NCBI RefSeq assembly: GCF_025950095.1
Contig: NZ_JAPDDR010000009.1
Coordinates: forward strand, 62,001 to 126,000
Source of the DNA: Luteolibacter rhizosphaerae
GTDB lineage: Bacteria; Verrucomicrobiota; Verrucomicrobiia; Verrucomicrobiales; Akkermansiaceae
Direction of reading: 5' to 3'
Length of the DNA: 64,000 nucleotides
A model generated the notes under the pieces. The model did not search any database, was not told the origin of the DNA, and worked only from the letters and a program-made list of their open reading frames with translations. This document shows, piece by piece, positions 16,153-24,393 of this stretch (positions are counted from its first letter, which is position 1; each line of letters begins with the position of its first letter). Both the position numbers and the translations under genes were made by a program.

Positions 16153-16638
16153 ATGAAGACACTGTTCCTCCACCTCCTCGCATTCTGTGCGGTCCTCGCT
16201 CCCGTGAACATGGCGCAAGCCCGGGCACCCAAACCCCCGGTTATCATCGGCGGCTTTGAAGTCGGGAAGACCTTCACCCTGCCCATTACCTTCCGGGATT
16301 CCTCCTCCCAAGTGGCAGGCGGCGAGCCCCAGCCGGTGGCTCCGCCGGCCGGTATCCCGGCTTACACCGAAGGCCAACAGATCAAGTTCACCATCGGCAA
16401 GAAGGGCGAGCTGCTCGCCCCGGGAATCAAGATCCCCTTCAAGACCGCGACGGATCAGAACAACATTTACGTCGGGCTTCCCACTCGGAAGGCCCCGACC
16501 CCGCCGCTCGCCACGGTCTACAAGAACTCGGAAGGCGAGCCCACCGGCGTGTGGCTGCAATTCGTGAAGGTAAAGATCGTGAAGCGGATCCCGACCGTCT
16601 ACTACGTGAACTACGGTGTGGGTGACTTCCCGCGCTAA
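16153..16638 (+). CDS. Small predicted secreted protein, unknown function
   Basis: A 161-residue protein with a classic signal peptide (MKTLFLHLLAFCAVLAPVN, cleavage likely after AQA near residue 23). The mature part is about 138 residues, rich in Lys, Pro and Val, with a Pro-rich segment (QPVAPPAGIP) and alternating hydrophobic residues suggesting a small beta-sheet domain; it ends in VYYVNYGVGDFPR. No family is recognised. The frame extends upstream to 16105, but only the ATG at 16153 gives a proper signal peptide. It stands alone between long gaps, followed by a strong hairpin. Confidence 0.75.
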   Translation: MKTLFLHLLAFCAVLAPVNMAQARAPKPPVIIGGFEVGKTFTLPITFRDSSSQVAGGEPQPVAPPAGIPAYTEGQQIKFTIGKKGELLAPGIKIPFKTATDQNNIYVGLPTRKAPTPPLATVYKNSEGEPTGVWLQFVKVKIVKRIPTVYYVNYGVGDFPR

Positions 16639-16667
16639 GCGGCCCGGTTCGATTGAGTTCGTTGTCT

Positions 16668-16691
16668 GAAGGAGGGCTCCGGCCCTCCTTC
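16668..16691. terminator. Bidirectional hairpin between convergent genes
   Basis: GAAGGAGGGC-tccg-GCCCTCCTTC is a perfect 10-bp stem with a 4-base loop. It lies between the secreted-protein gene (ends 16638) and folC on the other strand, and its right arm includes the first bases of the folC stop codon. No T-run follows on either side. Confidence 0.7.
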
Positions 16692-17910
16692 ACTGCGTAC
16701 TGGCTTGGAACTCGCCGCCTTGCAGCTTGGCCTTGGCCTCGCCGACCAAGAAGAGAGATCCCGCGATCAGGATCGGACCATCGGCTCGCAGGGCGGCTCC
16801 AAGAGCGGCATCGAAACTTGGATGACATTCGTGCCCGGGTGAGCCCGGGGGCAAGCTGGCGGCGATCTCCTCCGTAGGCAGCGCCCGGGGTGTGTCGACC
16901 GGGGAGAGGTGAATCTCCGCTGCCAAGGGCGCGAGCAGAGCGAGAATGCCGCTGACATCCTTCGCTGCCACAGCGCTGAAGACGAGCACCGCCTTCCGAT
17001 CCCGGTATTGCTCGCGCCAAGTGCGGACCAGAACCTCCGCCCCTTGGGGATTGTGTGCGCCGTCCAAGATGACCTCGCGGTCACGATAAGTGATCACCTC
17101 GAAGCGGCCCGGCCAGCGGACCGTGGAGAGCCCGTGATGAAGCGTGCCGTAGTCGAGATGAATCCCTGCGGCATGCAGGCACTCCACGGCGAGGGCCGCG
17201 TTCCAGCGTTGGTGGAGCCCGGGCAACGCGATGGGATATCCCTCCAAAGGAAGCTCGATGAAGCTCAGAGGTGAGCGCCGCTCATTCGCTTCCTTTTTCA
17301 AGACGCGACGCACGCCGTCTTCCTGGGGAGCAGAGATGGCAGGCTTGCCCTCCACGAAGATGCCGGCCTTCTCGGCCGCGATCTGTTCGATGGTTTCACC
17401 CAGCCACTGCATGTGGTCGAGGCCGATCGGAGTGATCGCACACACATCCGCGGGAACCGCCGTGGTGGCGTCCAAGCGGCCGCCCATGCCGGTTTCCAGA
17501 ACGATGACCTCGCAATCCCTCTCGCGGAACCAACGCATGGCGAGAGCGAGAGTGATTTCGAAGAAGGTGGGGTGCGGATCGAGTCCCTCGCAGATGCCCC
17601 GGAGCTCGGTGAGCATCGCCGCGCAGTCGACCTCCGGAATCTCATTTCCGGAGACGCGGATACGCTCACGGAAATCGATGAGGTGGGGCGAAGTGAAGAG
17701 GCCGGTGCGATTGCCTGCGGAACGGGATACCGCGTCGATCATCGCGCAGGTGCTCCCCTTCCCGTTCGTGCCCGCGACATGGATCACCTTCACGCCGTGA
17801 TCGGGGTAGGCGAGATACTCTTTCAACAAACGCCGGGGCCCCTCTAGCCCCAGCTTGATGCCGAAAAGCTGCGTGGAGAAAAGCCAGTCGATGGATTCCT
17901 GATAGGTCAT
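16690..17910 (-). CDS. folC: Bifunctional folylpolyglutamate synthase/dihydrofolate synthase
   Basis: A 406-residue cytoplasmic ligase of the Mur/FolC superfamily that adds glutamate to folates, and in bacteria usually also makes dihydrofolate from dihydropteroate. It shows the ATP-binding loop VAGTNGKGSTCAM near residue 47, the FolC motif SPHLIDFRERIRV near 75, ETGMGGRLDATTA near 140, and the C-terminal DGAHNPQGAE near 284. Length is normal for the family. The start is ATG 17910. It lies 43 bases downstream of accD on the same strand, the accD-folC order seen in many bacteria, and the two are probably co-transcribed. Confidence 0.95.
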   Translation of the reverse strand: MTYQESIDWLFSTQLFGIKLGLEGPRRLLKEYLAYPDHGVKVIHVAGTNGKGSTCAMIDAVSRSAGNRTGLFTSPHLIDFRERIRVSGNEIPEVDCAAMLTELRGICEGLDPHPTFFEITLALAMRWFRERDCEVIVLETGMGGRLDATTAVPADVCAITPIGLDHMQWLGETIEQIAAEKAGIFVEGKPAISAPQEDGVRRVLKKEANERRSPLSFIELPLEGYPIALPGLHQRWNAALAVECLHAAGIHLDYGTLHHGLSTVRWPGRFEVITYRDREVILDGAHNPQGAEVLVRTWREQYRDRKAVLVFSAVAAKDVSGILALLAPLAAEIHLSPVDTPRALPTEEIAASLPPGSPGHECHPSFDAALGAALRADGPILIAGSLFLVGEAKAKLQGGEFQASTQ

Positions 17911-17953
17911 GAGGAATGACGAATAAGGAACTCTTGAATGACGCCATCGCCTG

Positions 17954-18787
17954 TCAGGCGACCGGCATCATATAGCCGAGCAACTGGGCCAGCTTGTCCC
18001 GGAGCTTGGGGCGCGGCACGATGGCATCGACGAGGCCGTGCTCGAGCATGAACTCCGCAGTCTGGAAACCGGGCGGCAGATTCTGGTGGGTTGTTTCCTT
18101 CACCACGCGCGGACCAGCGAAGCCGATCATGCATTTCGGTTCCGCGAGATTGATATCGCCGATGGTCGCGAAGGAGGCAGTGACCCCGCCCGTGGTCGGG
18201 TGGGTCATGACCGAGATGTAAGGCAGGCAGGCCTCCGAGAGACGGGCGAGAGCGCCGCAGGTCTTGGCCATCTGCATGAGGGAGAGCATGCCCTCCTGCA
18301 TACGGGCACCGGAGGATGCGGAGATGATCACCACGCCGCGTTTCTCCGCGATGGCGAGCTCCACGGCACGGGTGATTTTCTCACCGACCACCGAGCCCAT
18401 CGAGCCGGCAAAGAACTTGAAGTCCATGACCGCGATCATGGCGGGCTGACCGCCGATGCTGAGACGGCCGGTAACGACCGCATCATCCAAGCCGGTCTTG
18501 TCGCGCATGCCGCCGACCTTTTCGCGGTAGTTGGTGAAGCCCAGCGGGTTCGCGGAAATCATCCCCTGCTCGGTTTCCTGGAAGGTATTCGGATCCGCGA
18601 GGAGCTCGATGCGCTCGCGGGAATCCATCAGGAAGTGATAGCCGCAGTGATGGCAGGTCTGGAGGTGCTGCTTGAGCTCGAGCTTGTGCAGCATGGCCCC
18701 GCAGTCGGGACACTTGGCCCAGAGACCCTCCGGCATGTCATCGCGGCCGCGGCCGGGGCGGAGGGGAGGCTTGTTGAAGATACCCAT
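17954..18787 (-). CDS. accD: Acetyl-CoA carboxylase carboxyltransferase subunit beta
   Basis: A 277-residue subunit that, with AccA, moves the carboxyl group from biotin to acetyl-CoA, the first step of fatty acid synthesis. The N-terminal zinc ribbon is complete (C26, C29, C45, C48 in KCPDCG and TCHHCG). The crotonase-like core has the usual motifs, for example SSGARMQEGMLSLMQMAKT and PTTGGVTASFA. Length and order match the family. accA is not in the window. It sits between comF and folC, all leftward, with 21 and 43 base gaps, so an operon is likely. Confidence 0.96.
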   Translation of the reverse strand: MGIFNKPPLRPGRGRDDMPEGLWAKCPDCGAMLHKLELKQHLQTCHHCGYHFLMDSRERIELLADPNTFQETEQGMISANPLGFTNYREKVGGMRDKTGLDDAVVTGRLSIGGQPAMIAVMDFKFFAGSMGSVVGEKITRAVELAIAEKRGVVIISASSGARMQEGMLSLMQMAKTCGALARLSEACLPYISVMTHPTTGGVTASFATIGDINLAEPKCMIGFAGPRVVKETTHQNLPPGFQTAEFMLEHGLVDAIVPRPKLRDKLAQLLGYMMPVA

Positions 18788-18808
18788 GGGTCGTGTGAGG
18801 CGGCGACG

Positions 18809-19567
18809 CTAACCGCGCATTACGGTGAGGACAACCACCTTTTGAACCCCTTCCCGCCGCAAGATGCGGGCGCATTCGCCGGTGGTGGCACCGGTGGTGA
18901 AAACGTCGTCCACGAGCAAGGCTCCGGCGGGCTTCTCTCTAAAAAACCTGCGCCCTGCGGAGGATAGGCCGAAGGCCCCGTGGAGGTTCAGGAGACGCTG
19001 GGCCCGGCTGAGGCGGGTCTGGCTCTCCGTGCCCCGGAGCCGCTTCAGCCCGAGGAGCAGCGGTAGTCCCGTGAGCCGGGAGACGGGACGGGCGATCTCC
19101 TCGGCTTGGTTGAAGTGGCGCCAGAGCTTGCGACGGCGGTGCAAGGGAACCGGCACCAGCGGCCACTTCTGGTCCAAGGCTTCCAGAAGCCGGGGATCTT
19201 CCTCGAAGGAGCGGGCGGCCAAGCGGCCGAGCTCCGGGGCGAGGTGGATCCGCCGCTGGTACTTGAGCTGGTGGATCATGTCCAGAACCACCGGCTGATT
19301 GGCGATCGCCGGCCGGGCGAAGTCGAAGGAGAAGTCGAGATTCCGGCAGTTCGCGCACTCGAAATCCATCTCGATCTTGCCTTCGAAAGGTTCGGCACAG
19401 CGGAGGCAGAAAGGCGCCTCCAGCGAAGGGATGGCTGCCGAGCAGGTATCGCAGAGAGAACGCTCTCCGTGGGTGCGATCGCCGCAGACGTGGCAGATGC
19501 TCGGAAAAAGGAGGTCGAGCGCCCCGTTCCACAGGCGGCGGATGCCCTTGGCCGGGACGGTGTCCAT
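18809..19567 (-). CDS. ComF family phosphoribosyltransferase-like protein
   Basis: A 252-residue protein with two Cys pairs at the N-terminus (C25/C28, C39/C42) plus further Cys pairs near 54-80, forming the ComF double zinc finger, and a C-terminal type I phosphoribosyltransferase domain whose PRPP loop reads LLVDDVFTTGATT. ComF proteins are needed for DNA uptake in competent bacteria, but the family is widespread and the exact biochemical role is unclear. Located 21 bases upstream of accD and 6 bases downstream of the CPBP gene on the same strand. Confidence 0.9.
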   Translation of the reverse strand: MDTVPAKGIRRLWNGALDLLFPSICHVCGDRTHGERSLCDTCSAAIPSLEAPFCLRCAEPFEGKIEMDFECANCRNLDFSFDFARPAIANQPVVLDMIHQLKYQRRIHLAPELGRLAARSFEEDPRLLEALDQKWPLVPVPLHRRRKLWRHFNQAEEIARPVSRLTGLPLLLGLKRLRGTESQTRLSRAQRLLNLHGAFGLSSAGRRFFREKPAGALLVDDVFTTGATTGECARILRREGVQKVVVLTVMRG

Positions 19568-19573
19568 GGCGAT

Positions 19574-20638
19574 TCAGCTTCGATAATCGGCGATCTGCTC
19601 GCGCTCGCGGGTCATCGCGTGGACCAGGAAGCCGGTCACGGCGATCACCGAGAGCGGCAGAAGCCCCTCTTTCAAGGTTTCTCCCACGAACCAATGGAGT
19701 TCACTGGGCAAACCGCGGACCGGCCAAGTGGCAGCCTTGAACACCTTCTCCCCGAAAACCCAGCCGAGGTGGAGCCCTACGGGCAGCCACAGGGAGGCGG
19801 TGCGATAGCGGGAATAGGCCAGTACCACACCTACTGCCGAGAGCACGAGGAAGGTGGAAACCATCGGCATGGGGTCCGCGAACTGGCTGAAGATCTTCCC
19901 GAGGAGGAAGAAGCCGGCGCCGGAGGATTCCGGATCGGAGATCACGACACCCGGCGGGGGCTCCATGAAATGCACGAAGGCGAAGAGGAACGAAAGCACG
20001 GCAATGGCGACAGGCGGGCGCATCGCGCGGAGGAAAATGCCGAGGAGGATGCCGCGGAACAGGATCTCCTCGATCAGGCTGACGACCAGGGCGGCGGGGA
20101 TGGCCTTTTCCACCACCTTAAGCCATTGGATCGTTTCGATGAAGCGGTTCGGGACTCCACGGGTGGAAACCGGGGCATCCCGCCAGATAAAGCAGCCCGA
20201 CTGGACCATGACCCAGCCGGAGAAGAGCAGGAGGCCGGCGGCGAGCACGAAGCCGGTGCCGAATTGAAGCCAGCCATGCGGATTCCGCTGCAGCGGCTGG
20301 CCCAAGTCGCTGACCACGGCATGATCCGGCAAGCGCAGGGACCAAGGGGTATCCCGATAGCTACCCGGCGGGCGGCCCAAGCGCAGCCAACTGACAAAGG
20401 GGAAAAGCAGCACCACGGCGGAAAGCATCACCGCGCGGTTGAAGTAACGGGGGAAATCCGAACGGGCGGCGGCATCTGCCAAGTCCTTCACCGGCCAGCC
20501 GGAAGATTTCTCGGAGAACACCTCGGCAAAGCCCTTGCCCAACTGGAAAAGCCATGGGGAGATCAAAGCGGCGAGGGCAAGGGACGCTGCCACGTAGGCA
20601 AAGATCTTGAATACATCACTCTGCAAACCGCGCCGCAC
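19574..20638 (-). CDS. CPBP family intramembrane metalloprotease
   Basis: A 354-residue membrane protein with about eight hydrophobic segments. The CPBP (Abi/CAAX-protease-like) motifs are present: EEILFRG (Glu-Glu and Arg of motif 1), FAFVHF (motif 2 His), and the last conserved His in LPVGLHLGW. Bacterial members are membrane endopeptidases or bacteriocin-immunity-like proteins; the substrate here is unknown. GTG at 20638 is the start in this frame; upstream lies a block of 7-nt repeats and a palindrome, so transcription of the leftward operon probably begins there. Confidence 0.85.
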   Translation of the reverse strand: MRRGLQSDVFKIFAYVAASLALAALISPWLFQLGKGFAEVFSEKSSGWPVKDLADAAARSDFPRYFNRAVMLSAVVLLFPFVSWLRLGRPPGSYRDTPWSLRLPDHAVVSDLGQPLQRNPHGWLQFGTGFVLAAGLLLFSGWVMVQSGCFIWRDAPVSTRGVPNRFIETIQWLKVVEKAIPAALVVSLIEEILFRGILLGIFLRAMRPPVAIAVLSFLFAFVHFMEPPPGVVISDPESSGAGFFLLGKIFSQFADPMPMVSTFLVLSAVGVVLAYSRYRTASLWLPVGLHLGWVFGEKVFKAATWPVRGLPSELHWFVGETLKEGLLPLSVIAVTGFLVHAMTREREQIADYRS

Positions 20639-20664
20639 GCCCGGATCATGTGGTTCCTAGCTGA

Positions 20665-20760
20665 AAGTTCCAAGTTCCAAGTTACGGCAAAGCTTTGCCG
20701 ATGGCGTCATGGGCTTACCTCGGGCTTTGAAACTTGGAGCTTCTCCCCATTGGCACTTGG
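20665..20760. repeat. 7-nt repeat arrays facing each other around a perfect 14-bp palindrome
   Basis: Left arm: AAGTTCC, AAGTTCC, AAGTTAC (20665-20685). Then GGCAAAGCTTTGCC (20686-20699), a perfect palindrome. After a 30-base spacer the complementary type appears: GAAACTT, GGAGCTT, and TTGGCAC twice near 20750-20763. The whole block fills the gap between the divergent CPBP gene and the Trp-rich small gene. Confidence 0.8.
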
Positions 20761-20791
20761 CACTCCCGGCCGGAAACTTCAGGCTTCCCGC

Positions 20792-21040
20792 ATGGAAATG
20801 CACGAGTGGCGCGAGCGAACGGAGGAAGGACTGCGCTTCTGGCGTGCCTCCCGCTATGCGAACAAGTGGACCTTCCAAACCACGCTGAAGACCGATCCCG
20901 ACTGGGAGCCGGTGGACCCCGTTCCGCGCGAGCTGTGGGCCGAGCTGCGGGAGATCCTGTGGCGCAAATACCAGCGGAAACGCTGCCCTTGGGAATGGAT
21001 CGAGGCGATCGACAAGAGACTCGCCGAGGACGCGGAATGA
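20792..21040 (+). CDS. Small Trp-rich conserved-looking protein, unknown function
   Basis: An 82-residue soluble protein with eight tryptophans (about one in ten) and many Arg/Glu, for example MEMHEWRERTEEGLRFWRAS and CPWEWIEAID. It looks mostly helical. No domain is recognised. The frame is open far upstream, but ATG 20792 follows the repeat block directly and everything before it is antisense to the CPBP gene. An ATG two codons in (20798) is also possible. It is 81 bases upstream of the sigma factor gene and may be co-transcribed with it. Confidence 0.65.
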   Translation: MEMHEWRERTEEGLRFWRASRYANKWTFQTTLKTDPDWEPVDPVPRELWAELREILWRKYQRKRCPWEWIEAIDKRLAEDAE

Positions 21041-21121
21041 CCGCTCCGGAGGATTGATTGATTTCACGCCGCGCTTTTTTCCGGTCACATTCCGCCGGTG
21101 GTGCCGGATTCCGGCAGAATC

Positions 21122-23050
21122 ATGGAAGCGAGCGACCGCCAGCTGCTGAGCCGCTACATCGCCGGGCGCGATGAGACGGCCTTCCGTGCGCTGGTGATGA
21201 GGCATCTGCCGCTGGTCCACGGGGTGGCGCGGCGGGTCACGGCGAACGAGGATCTGGCGCGTGACGTGGCCCAGACGACTTTCATCCGGCTGGCGGAGCG
21301 TGCCGCCATGATTCCGCCGAATCTCCCACTGCCGGTGTGGCTGCACCGGATCTGCCGCCATCTCGCGATCGATCTGGTGAGATCGGAAGAGCGGAGGAAG
21401 AAGCGCGAACAGCTAGCACCCTCCGCCATGAACGAGCCGCAAGAGCCCGGGTGGTCCGCCTTGGCACCGCTGGTGGACCAATTGGTGAACGAACTGCCGG
21501 AGGCTGAGCGGCAGGTACTGCTGCTGCGGTATTTCTGCGATCAGGGGCATGCTTCCATCGCGGGCCAGCTCGGCGTGAGCGAGGTAGTCGCCCGGAAGCG
21601 GGCGTCGCGGGCCTTGGAGCGGCTGCGCGGCGCACTGGCCAAGCGCGGCATCGTCACCACGGCAGCAGCACTGGCGGCAGGCTTGCCTGCCCATGCCGCC
21701 CCCTCCCCGCCGGCGGCCTTGGCTGCGGGAGTCTTTGAAGCCACGCGGGGTATCGCACCGCTGGCCCCCTCCCCTTTTCACGCCGCCCTGATTGCCATGA
21801 ATGCCACGCAGAAAGCCTCCATCGCCGCTGCCTCGCTGATCTTCCTGATGTCCGCAAGCTACTCCGTGATCACGAGTGGCAGGGATGCGAGGGCGGACAC
21901 TTCATCCAACGGTGCTATCCCGTCCTTTGCAGTGGAGGGCGCGGGGGCATCCGAGCGCAGCCGCCGGGAAGCGCGTTTGCCGAGCAGCACGGCGGGACGC
22001 TTGGAACGGCTGAAGGAGATCCTGGAGATCGAGAGTCATGCGAGGCGCTACCGCGAGCTGACTTCGTTCATCGACAGATTGCGGCCCAATCAATTCCCCG
22101 AGGCGGCGGCGTTCCTCGGAGATCGTAACAAGGACCAATACACCTCCGTCGACGAGTACCACCTCTTCTTGGCCGCGTGGACCAAGGTGGATGTGCACGC
22201 CGCCCTGGCGCATGTGATGGCCGGGAAGAACATGTTCCATCTGGGGCGGGTTCTGGAGAGCTGGGCAGAGCAGGATCCCGGTGCGGCGCTTGCCTGGGCA
22301 AAGGCCAACCCGATCGGGAAGGAATCCAACAGATGTCTAGGTGATGTGCTCAGCGGCATCGCGGCCACGGATGTGAAAAGGGCTGTCGACGTCATCGAGA
22401 AGATTCCGGATCAAGCAACGAGGATCAGGATCTTGCTCGATCTGTGGGGGAGCTTTCACGAGCAGGCCGATGCGATGCCGAGATTGCTCCAGGAAATCGA
22501 GGAGCCGGCGCTACGCGAACGCTTGGTCGAGCGGGGCGTCATGATGGTGGCACATAGCTATCCTCCCGCGGCCGTGGACCTTCTGCTCCGGCACCCCGCG
22601 GTCGGAGGGCCCAACAAGATCGCCGAGGTCTATCAGGGTTGGGCGCAGCAGATGCCCGATGGCGCGATCTTGGGGCTAAACAAGCTTCAACCGGGGGCGA
22701 TCCGGCAGCAGGCGGTGATGCAGGTCTGCTTCACCGTCTCGATGACCGACCCAGCGAAGGCATTCAAGGTTCTGGAGAAGTATCCGGAGACGGCAACCGA
22801 TACCGGTGTGGCGAAGCTCGCCACCACCGCTGTCCTCGTAGACCCGCCCGGCATGATGGGTCGGATGATGGCTATTCAAGACACACGTCTCCGGGAGGAG
22901 ACGCTGCCGAATGCCCTGCATCACTGGCAAGAGCAGGATAAGGAGGCAGCGGAAGAATGGATCCGCCGGAATCCCATCCCGGAATCCGTGCAACAAGAGC
23001 TACGCGAGCAGCCGTCCGAAAACACCAACCTCGATCCCTCCGGCATATGA
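21122..23050 (+). CDS. ECF-type sigma factor fused to a membrane helix and helical-repeat domain
   Basis: A 642-residue protein. Residues 1-185 are an ECF sigma factor: region 2 (DETAFRALVMRHLPLVHGVA, DLARDVAQTTFIRLAERA, VWLHRICRHLAIDL) and region 4 (LPEAERQVLLLRYFCDQGHA, then the LGVSEVVARKRASRALERL helix-turn-helix). An Ala/Pro linker leads to one membrane helix near 231-251 (ASIAAASLIFLMSASYSVI). The remaining 390 residues should be outside the cytoplasm and consist of helical repeats with the recurring pattern DPxxALAWA. No separate anti-sigma gene is present, so the extension probably controls the sigma part. ATG 21122 starts two residues before the conserved region-2 sequence; GTG 21098 is an alternative. 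ATGA overlap links it to the next gene. Confidence 0.88.
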   Translation: MEASDRQLLSRYIAGRDETAFRALVMRHLPLVHGVARRVTANEDLARDVAQTTFIRLAERAAMIPPNLPLPVWLHRICRHLAIDLVRSEERRKKREQLAPSAMNEPQEPGWSALAPLVDQLVNELPEAERQVLLLRYFCDQGHASIAGQLGVSEVVARKRASRALERLRGALAKRGIVTTAAALAAGLPAHAAPSPPAALAAGVFEATRGIAPLAPSPFHAALIAMNATQKASIAAASLIFLMSASYSVITSGRDARADTSSNGAIPSFAVEGAGASERSRREARLPSSTAGRLERLKEILEIESHARRYRELTSFIDRLRPNQFPEAAAFLGDRNKDQYTSVDEYHLFLAAWTKVDVHAALAHVMAGKNMFHLGRVLESWAEQDPGAALAWAKANPIGKESNRCLGDVLSGIAATDVKRAVDVIEKIPDQATRIRILLDLWGSFHEQADAMPRLLQEIEEPALRERLVERGVMMVAHSYPPAAVDLLLRHPAVGGPNKIAEVYQGWAQQMPDGAILGLNKLQPGAIRQQAVMQVCFTVSMTDPAKAFKVLEKYPETATDTGVAKLATTAVLVDPPGMMGRMMAIQDTRLREETLPNALHHWQEQDKEAAEEWIRRNPIPESVQQELREQPSENTNLDPSGI

Positions 23051-24303
23051 AAGCGGCGACGCTTACTTTCGTGATCACCGGTTCGTTGCTGGCAGGCTCG
23101 GTCTGCTTGCTGGCCCTGCCTCATGTTAGAAGATCTTCGACACAGGAAGAAGGCGCCGGCGTGGCCACGGACCAAGCCGCGATAAAGCCGGGAAAGTCCC
23201 CCGGTTCGGCATTGGCCCGAGGCGAAGGAAGCGGCAACGCGGGAGAGGATCCGGAAGCCACCGCCGCACGAGTGCATGCGGGTATCGGCGAGGCGAGAGA
23301 GCAGCTTCTCAAGGTTTGTGCCACGGGTAACGTGGCGGAGCGATATCGAAACCTGGCCAAGCTGTTCGATCGCTATAGCAGCGCGGATTATCTGGATGCT
23401 GCCGAAGCGTTGATCACACTGGGATTCGGTCCAGAATCAAAGGAATGCTTGATGCTACTATCCGCATGGGTGGAGAGGGAGCCGGAGCGAGCCCTCACCG
23501 AGTTGGTGAATTCGCCACGGCAGGAGATTCTACCGCCATTGATCCGCGCTTGGGCGGAGAGTGATCCCAAGGCGGCGCTTGCTTGGATCGAGACAACCAA
23601 GCCCGAGCAGAAGATCGTTCTCCAGAATCAAGTCGTCAGTGTTCTGATGCGGAGAGATCCGGCTGCGGCGAAGGCCCTGCTCGAAAGCATGCCACCAGAC
23701 CAGCAGGGAGTGGCACTCTACTCGATCGTTCCGCGAGATCTCGGTTTGAGGGACAGGGCCGGGTTGCAAGCATGGATCGATGCGCTGCCAGCAGCACTCC
23801 GGCAGCAAGCTCTCGGCCTGATGCTGCAATCCCTCCCGGGATCGCGCACGGCTGAGAAGCTGGAGTGGATGCAGCGCTACCCGAGCCTTGCGAGCCCGGG
23901 CCCGGTGAATCACATGTATGCGGACTGGATCCGGAGCGACGAGGCCGCTGCGCTCTCATCCATCGAGACCCTGGACAAGCCCGAGCTGCGCGAAGCCGCC
24001 TACGAAGGCATCTCGCGAACCTATCTGATCATGGGCAAGGAGAAGGAATCGTTCGAGGCCATGCAGCGTTCCACACCGGAATACAACGAGGAAAGGCTGG
24101 AGCTATGGCTGACGAGTCCGAGAAACGGAGCCCCGCTGGTAGCACTGGAACAGATCACGAACATTCGCGACGAATCCAGACGGAAGCCGATCTACCGGCG
24201 GCTGTTGAGCGATTGGCAGGAAGCCGATCCGAAGGCCGCCAAAGAGTGGATGAACACACACGAGATCCCGGAGGATGTGCGGAAGGCGCTGGAAGAGCGT
24301 TAG
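23047..24303 (+). CDS. Membrane-anchored or secreted helical-repeat protein, relative of the sigma factor's C-terminal domain
   Basis: A 418-residue protein. The N-terminus (MKAATLTFVITGSLLAGSVC) is a signal peptide or membrane anchor; the sequence that follows is Gly/Ser/Ala-rich. From about residue 75 onward it has the same helical-repeat style as the C-terminal half of the preceding sigma factor: SDPKAALAWIETT, and a final EADPKAAKEWMNTHEIPEDV that parallels EQDKEAAEEWIRRNPIPESV in its neighbour. It has no sigma region. ATG 23047 overlaps the sigma stop codon (ATGA), suggesting coupled translation and a joint role across the membrane. No biochemical function can be named. Confidence 0.8.
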   Translation: MKAATLTFVITGSLLAGSVCLLALPHVRRSSTQEEGAGVATDQAAIKPGKSPGSALARGEGSGNAGEDPEATAARVHAGIGEAREQLLKVCATGNVAERYRNLAKLFDRYSSADYLDAAEALITLGFGPESKECLMLLSAWVEREPERALTELVNSPRQEILPPLIRAWAESDPKAALAWIETTKPEQKIVLQNQVVSVLMRRDPAAAKALLESMPPDQQGVALYSIVPRDLGLRDRAGLQAWIDALPAALRQQALGLMLQSLPGSRTAEKLEWMQRYPSLASPGPVNHMYADWIRSDEAAALSSIETLDKPELREAAYEGISRTYLIMGKEKESFEAMQRSTPEYNEERLELWLTSPRNGAPLVALEQITNIRDESRRKPIYRRLLSDWQEADPKAAKEWMNTHEIPEDVRKALEER

Positions 24304-24319
24304 AGGAAGAAGGGCGAAA

Positions 24320-24346
24320 CCGCGGATGGCGCGGATAGCACGGATG
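24320..24346 (+). repeat. Three tandem 9-nt repeats in a convergent junction
   Basis: CCGCGGATG, GCGCGGATA, GCACGGATG follow one another without a gap, between the helical-repeat gene (ends 24303) and gspF-type gene on the other strand (ends 24394). The 9-nt period sets it apart from the 7-nt arrays. Confidence 0.65.
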
Positions 24347-24393
24347 AAGAGAATCCGAGGTGATTGTTCCAGCTTTGTGAAGAAGTCCCCGCT

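Noticed and set aside
16640-16667. GGTTCGATTG-like text resembling a tRNA T-arm
   Set aside because: Only about 30 bases lie between the gene end and the terminator hairpin, too little for a tRNA, and there are no matching acceptor or anticodon stems.
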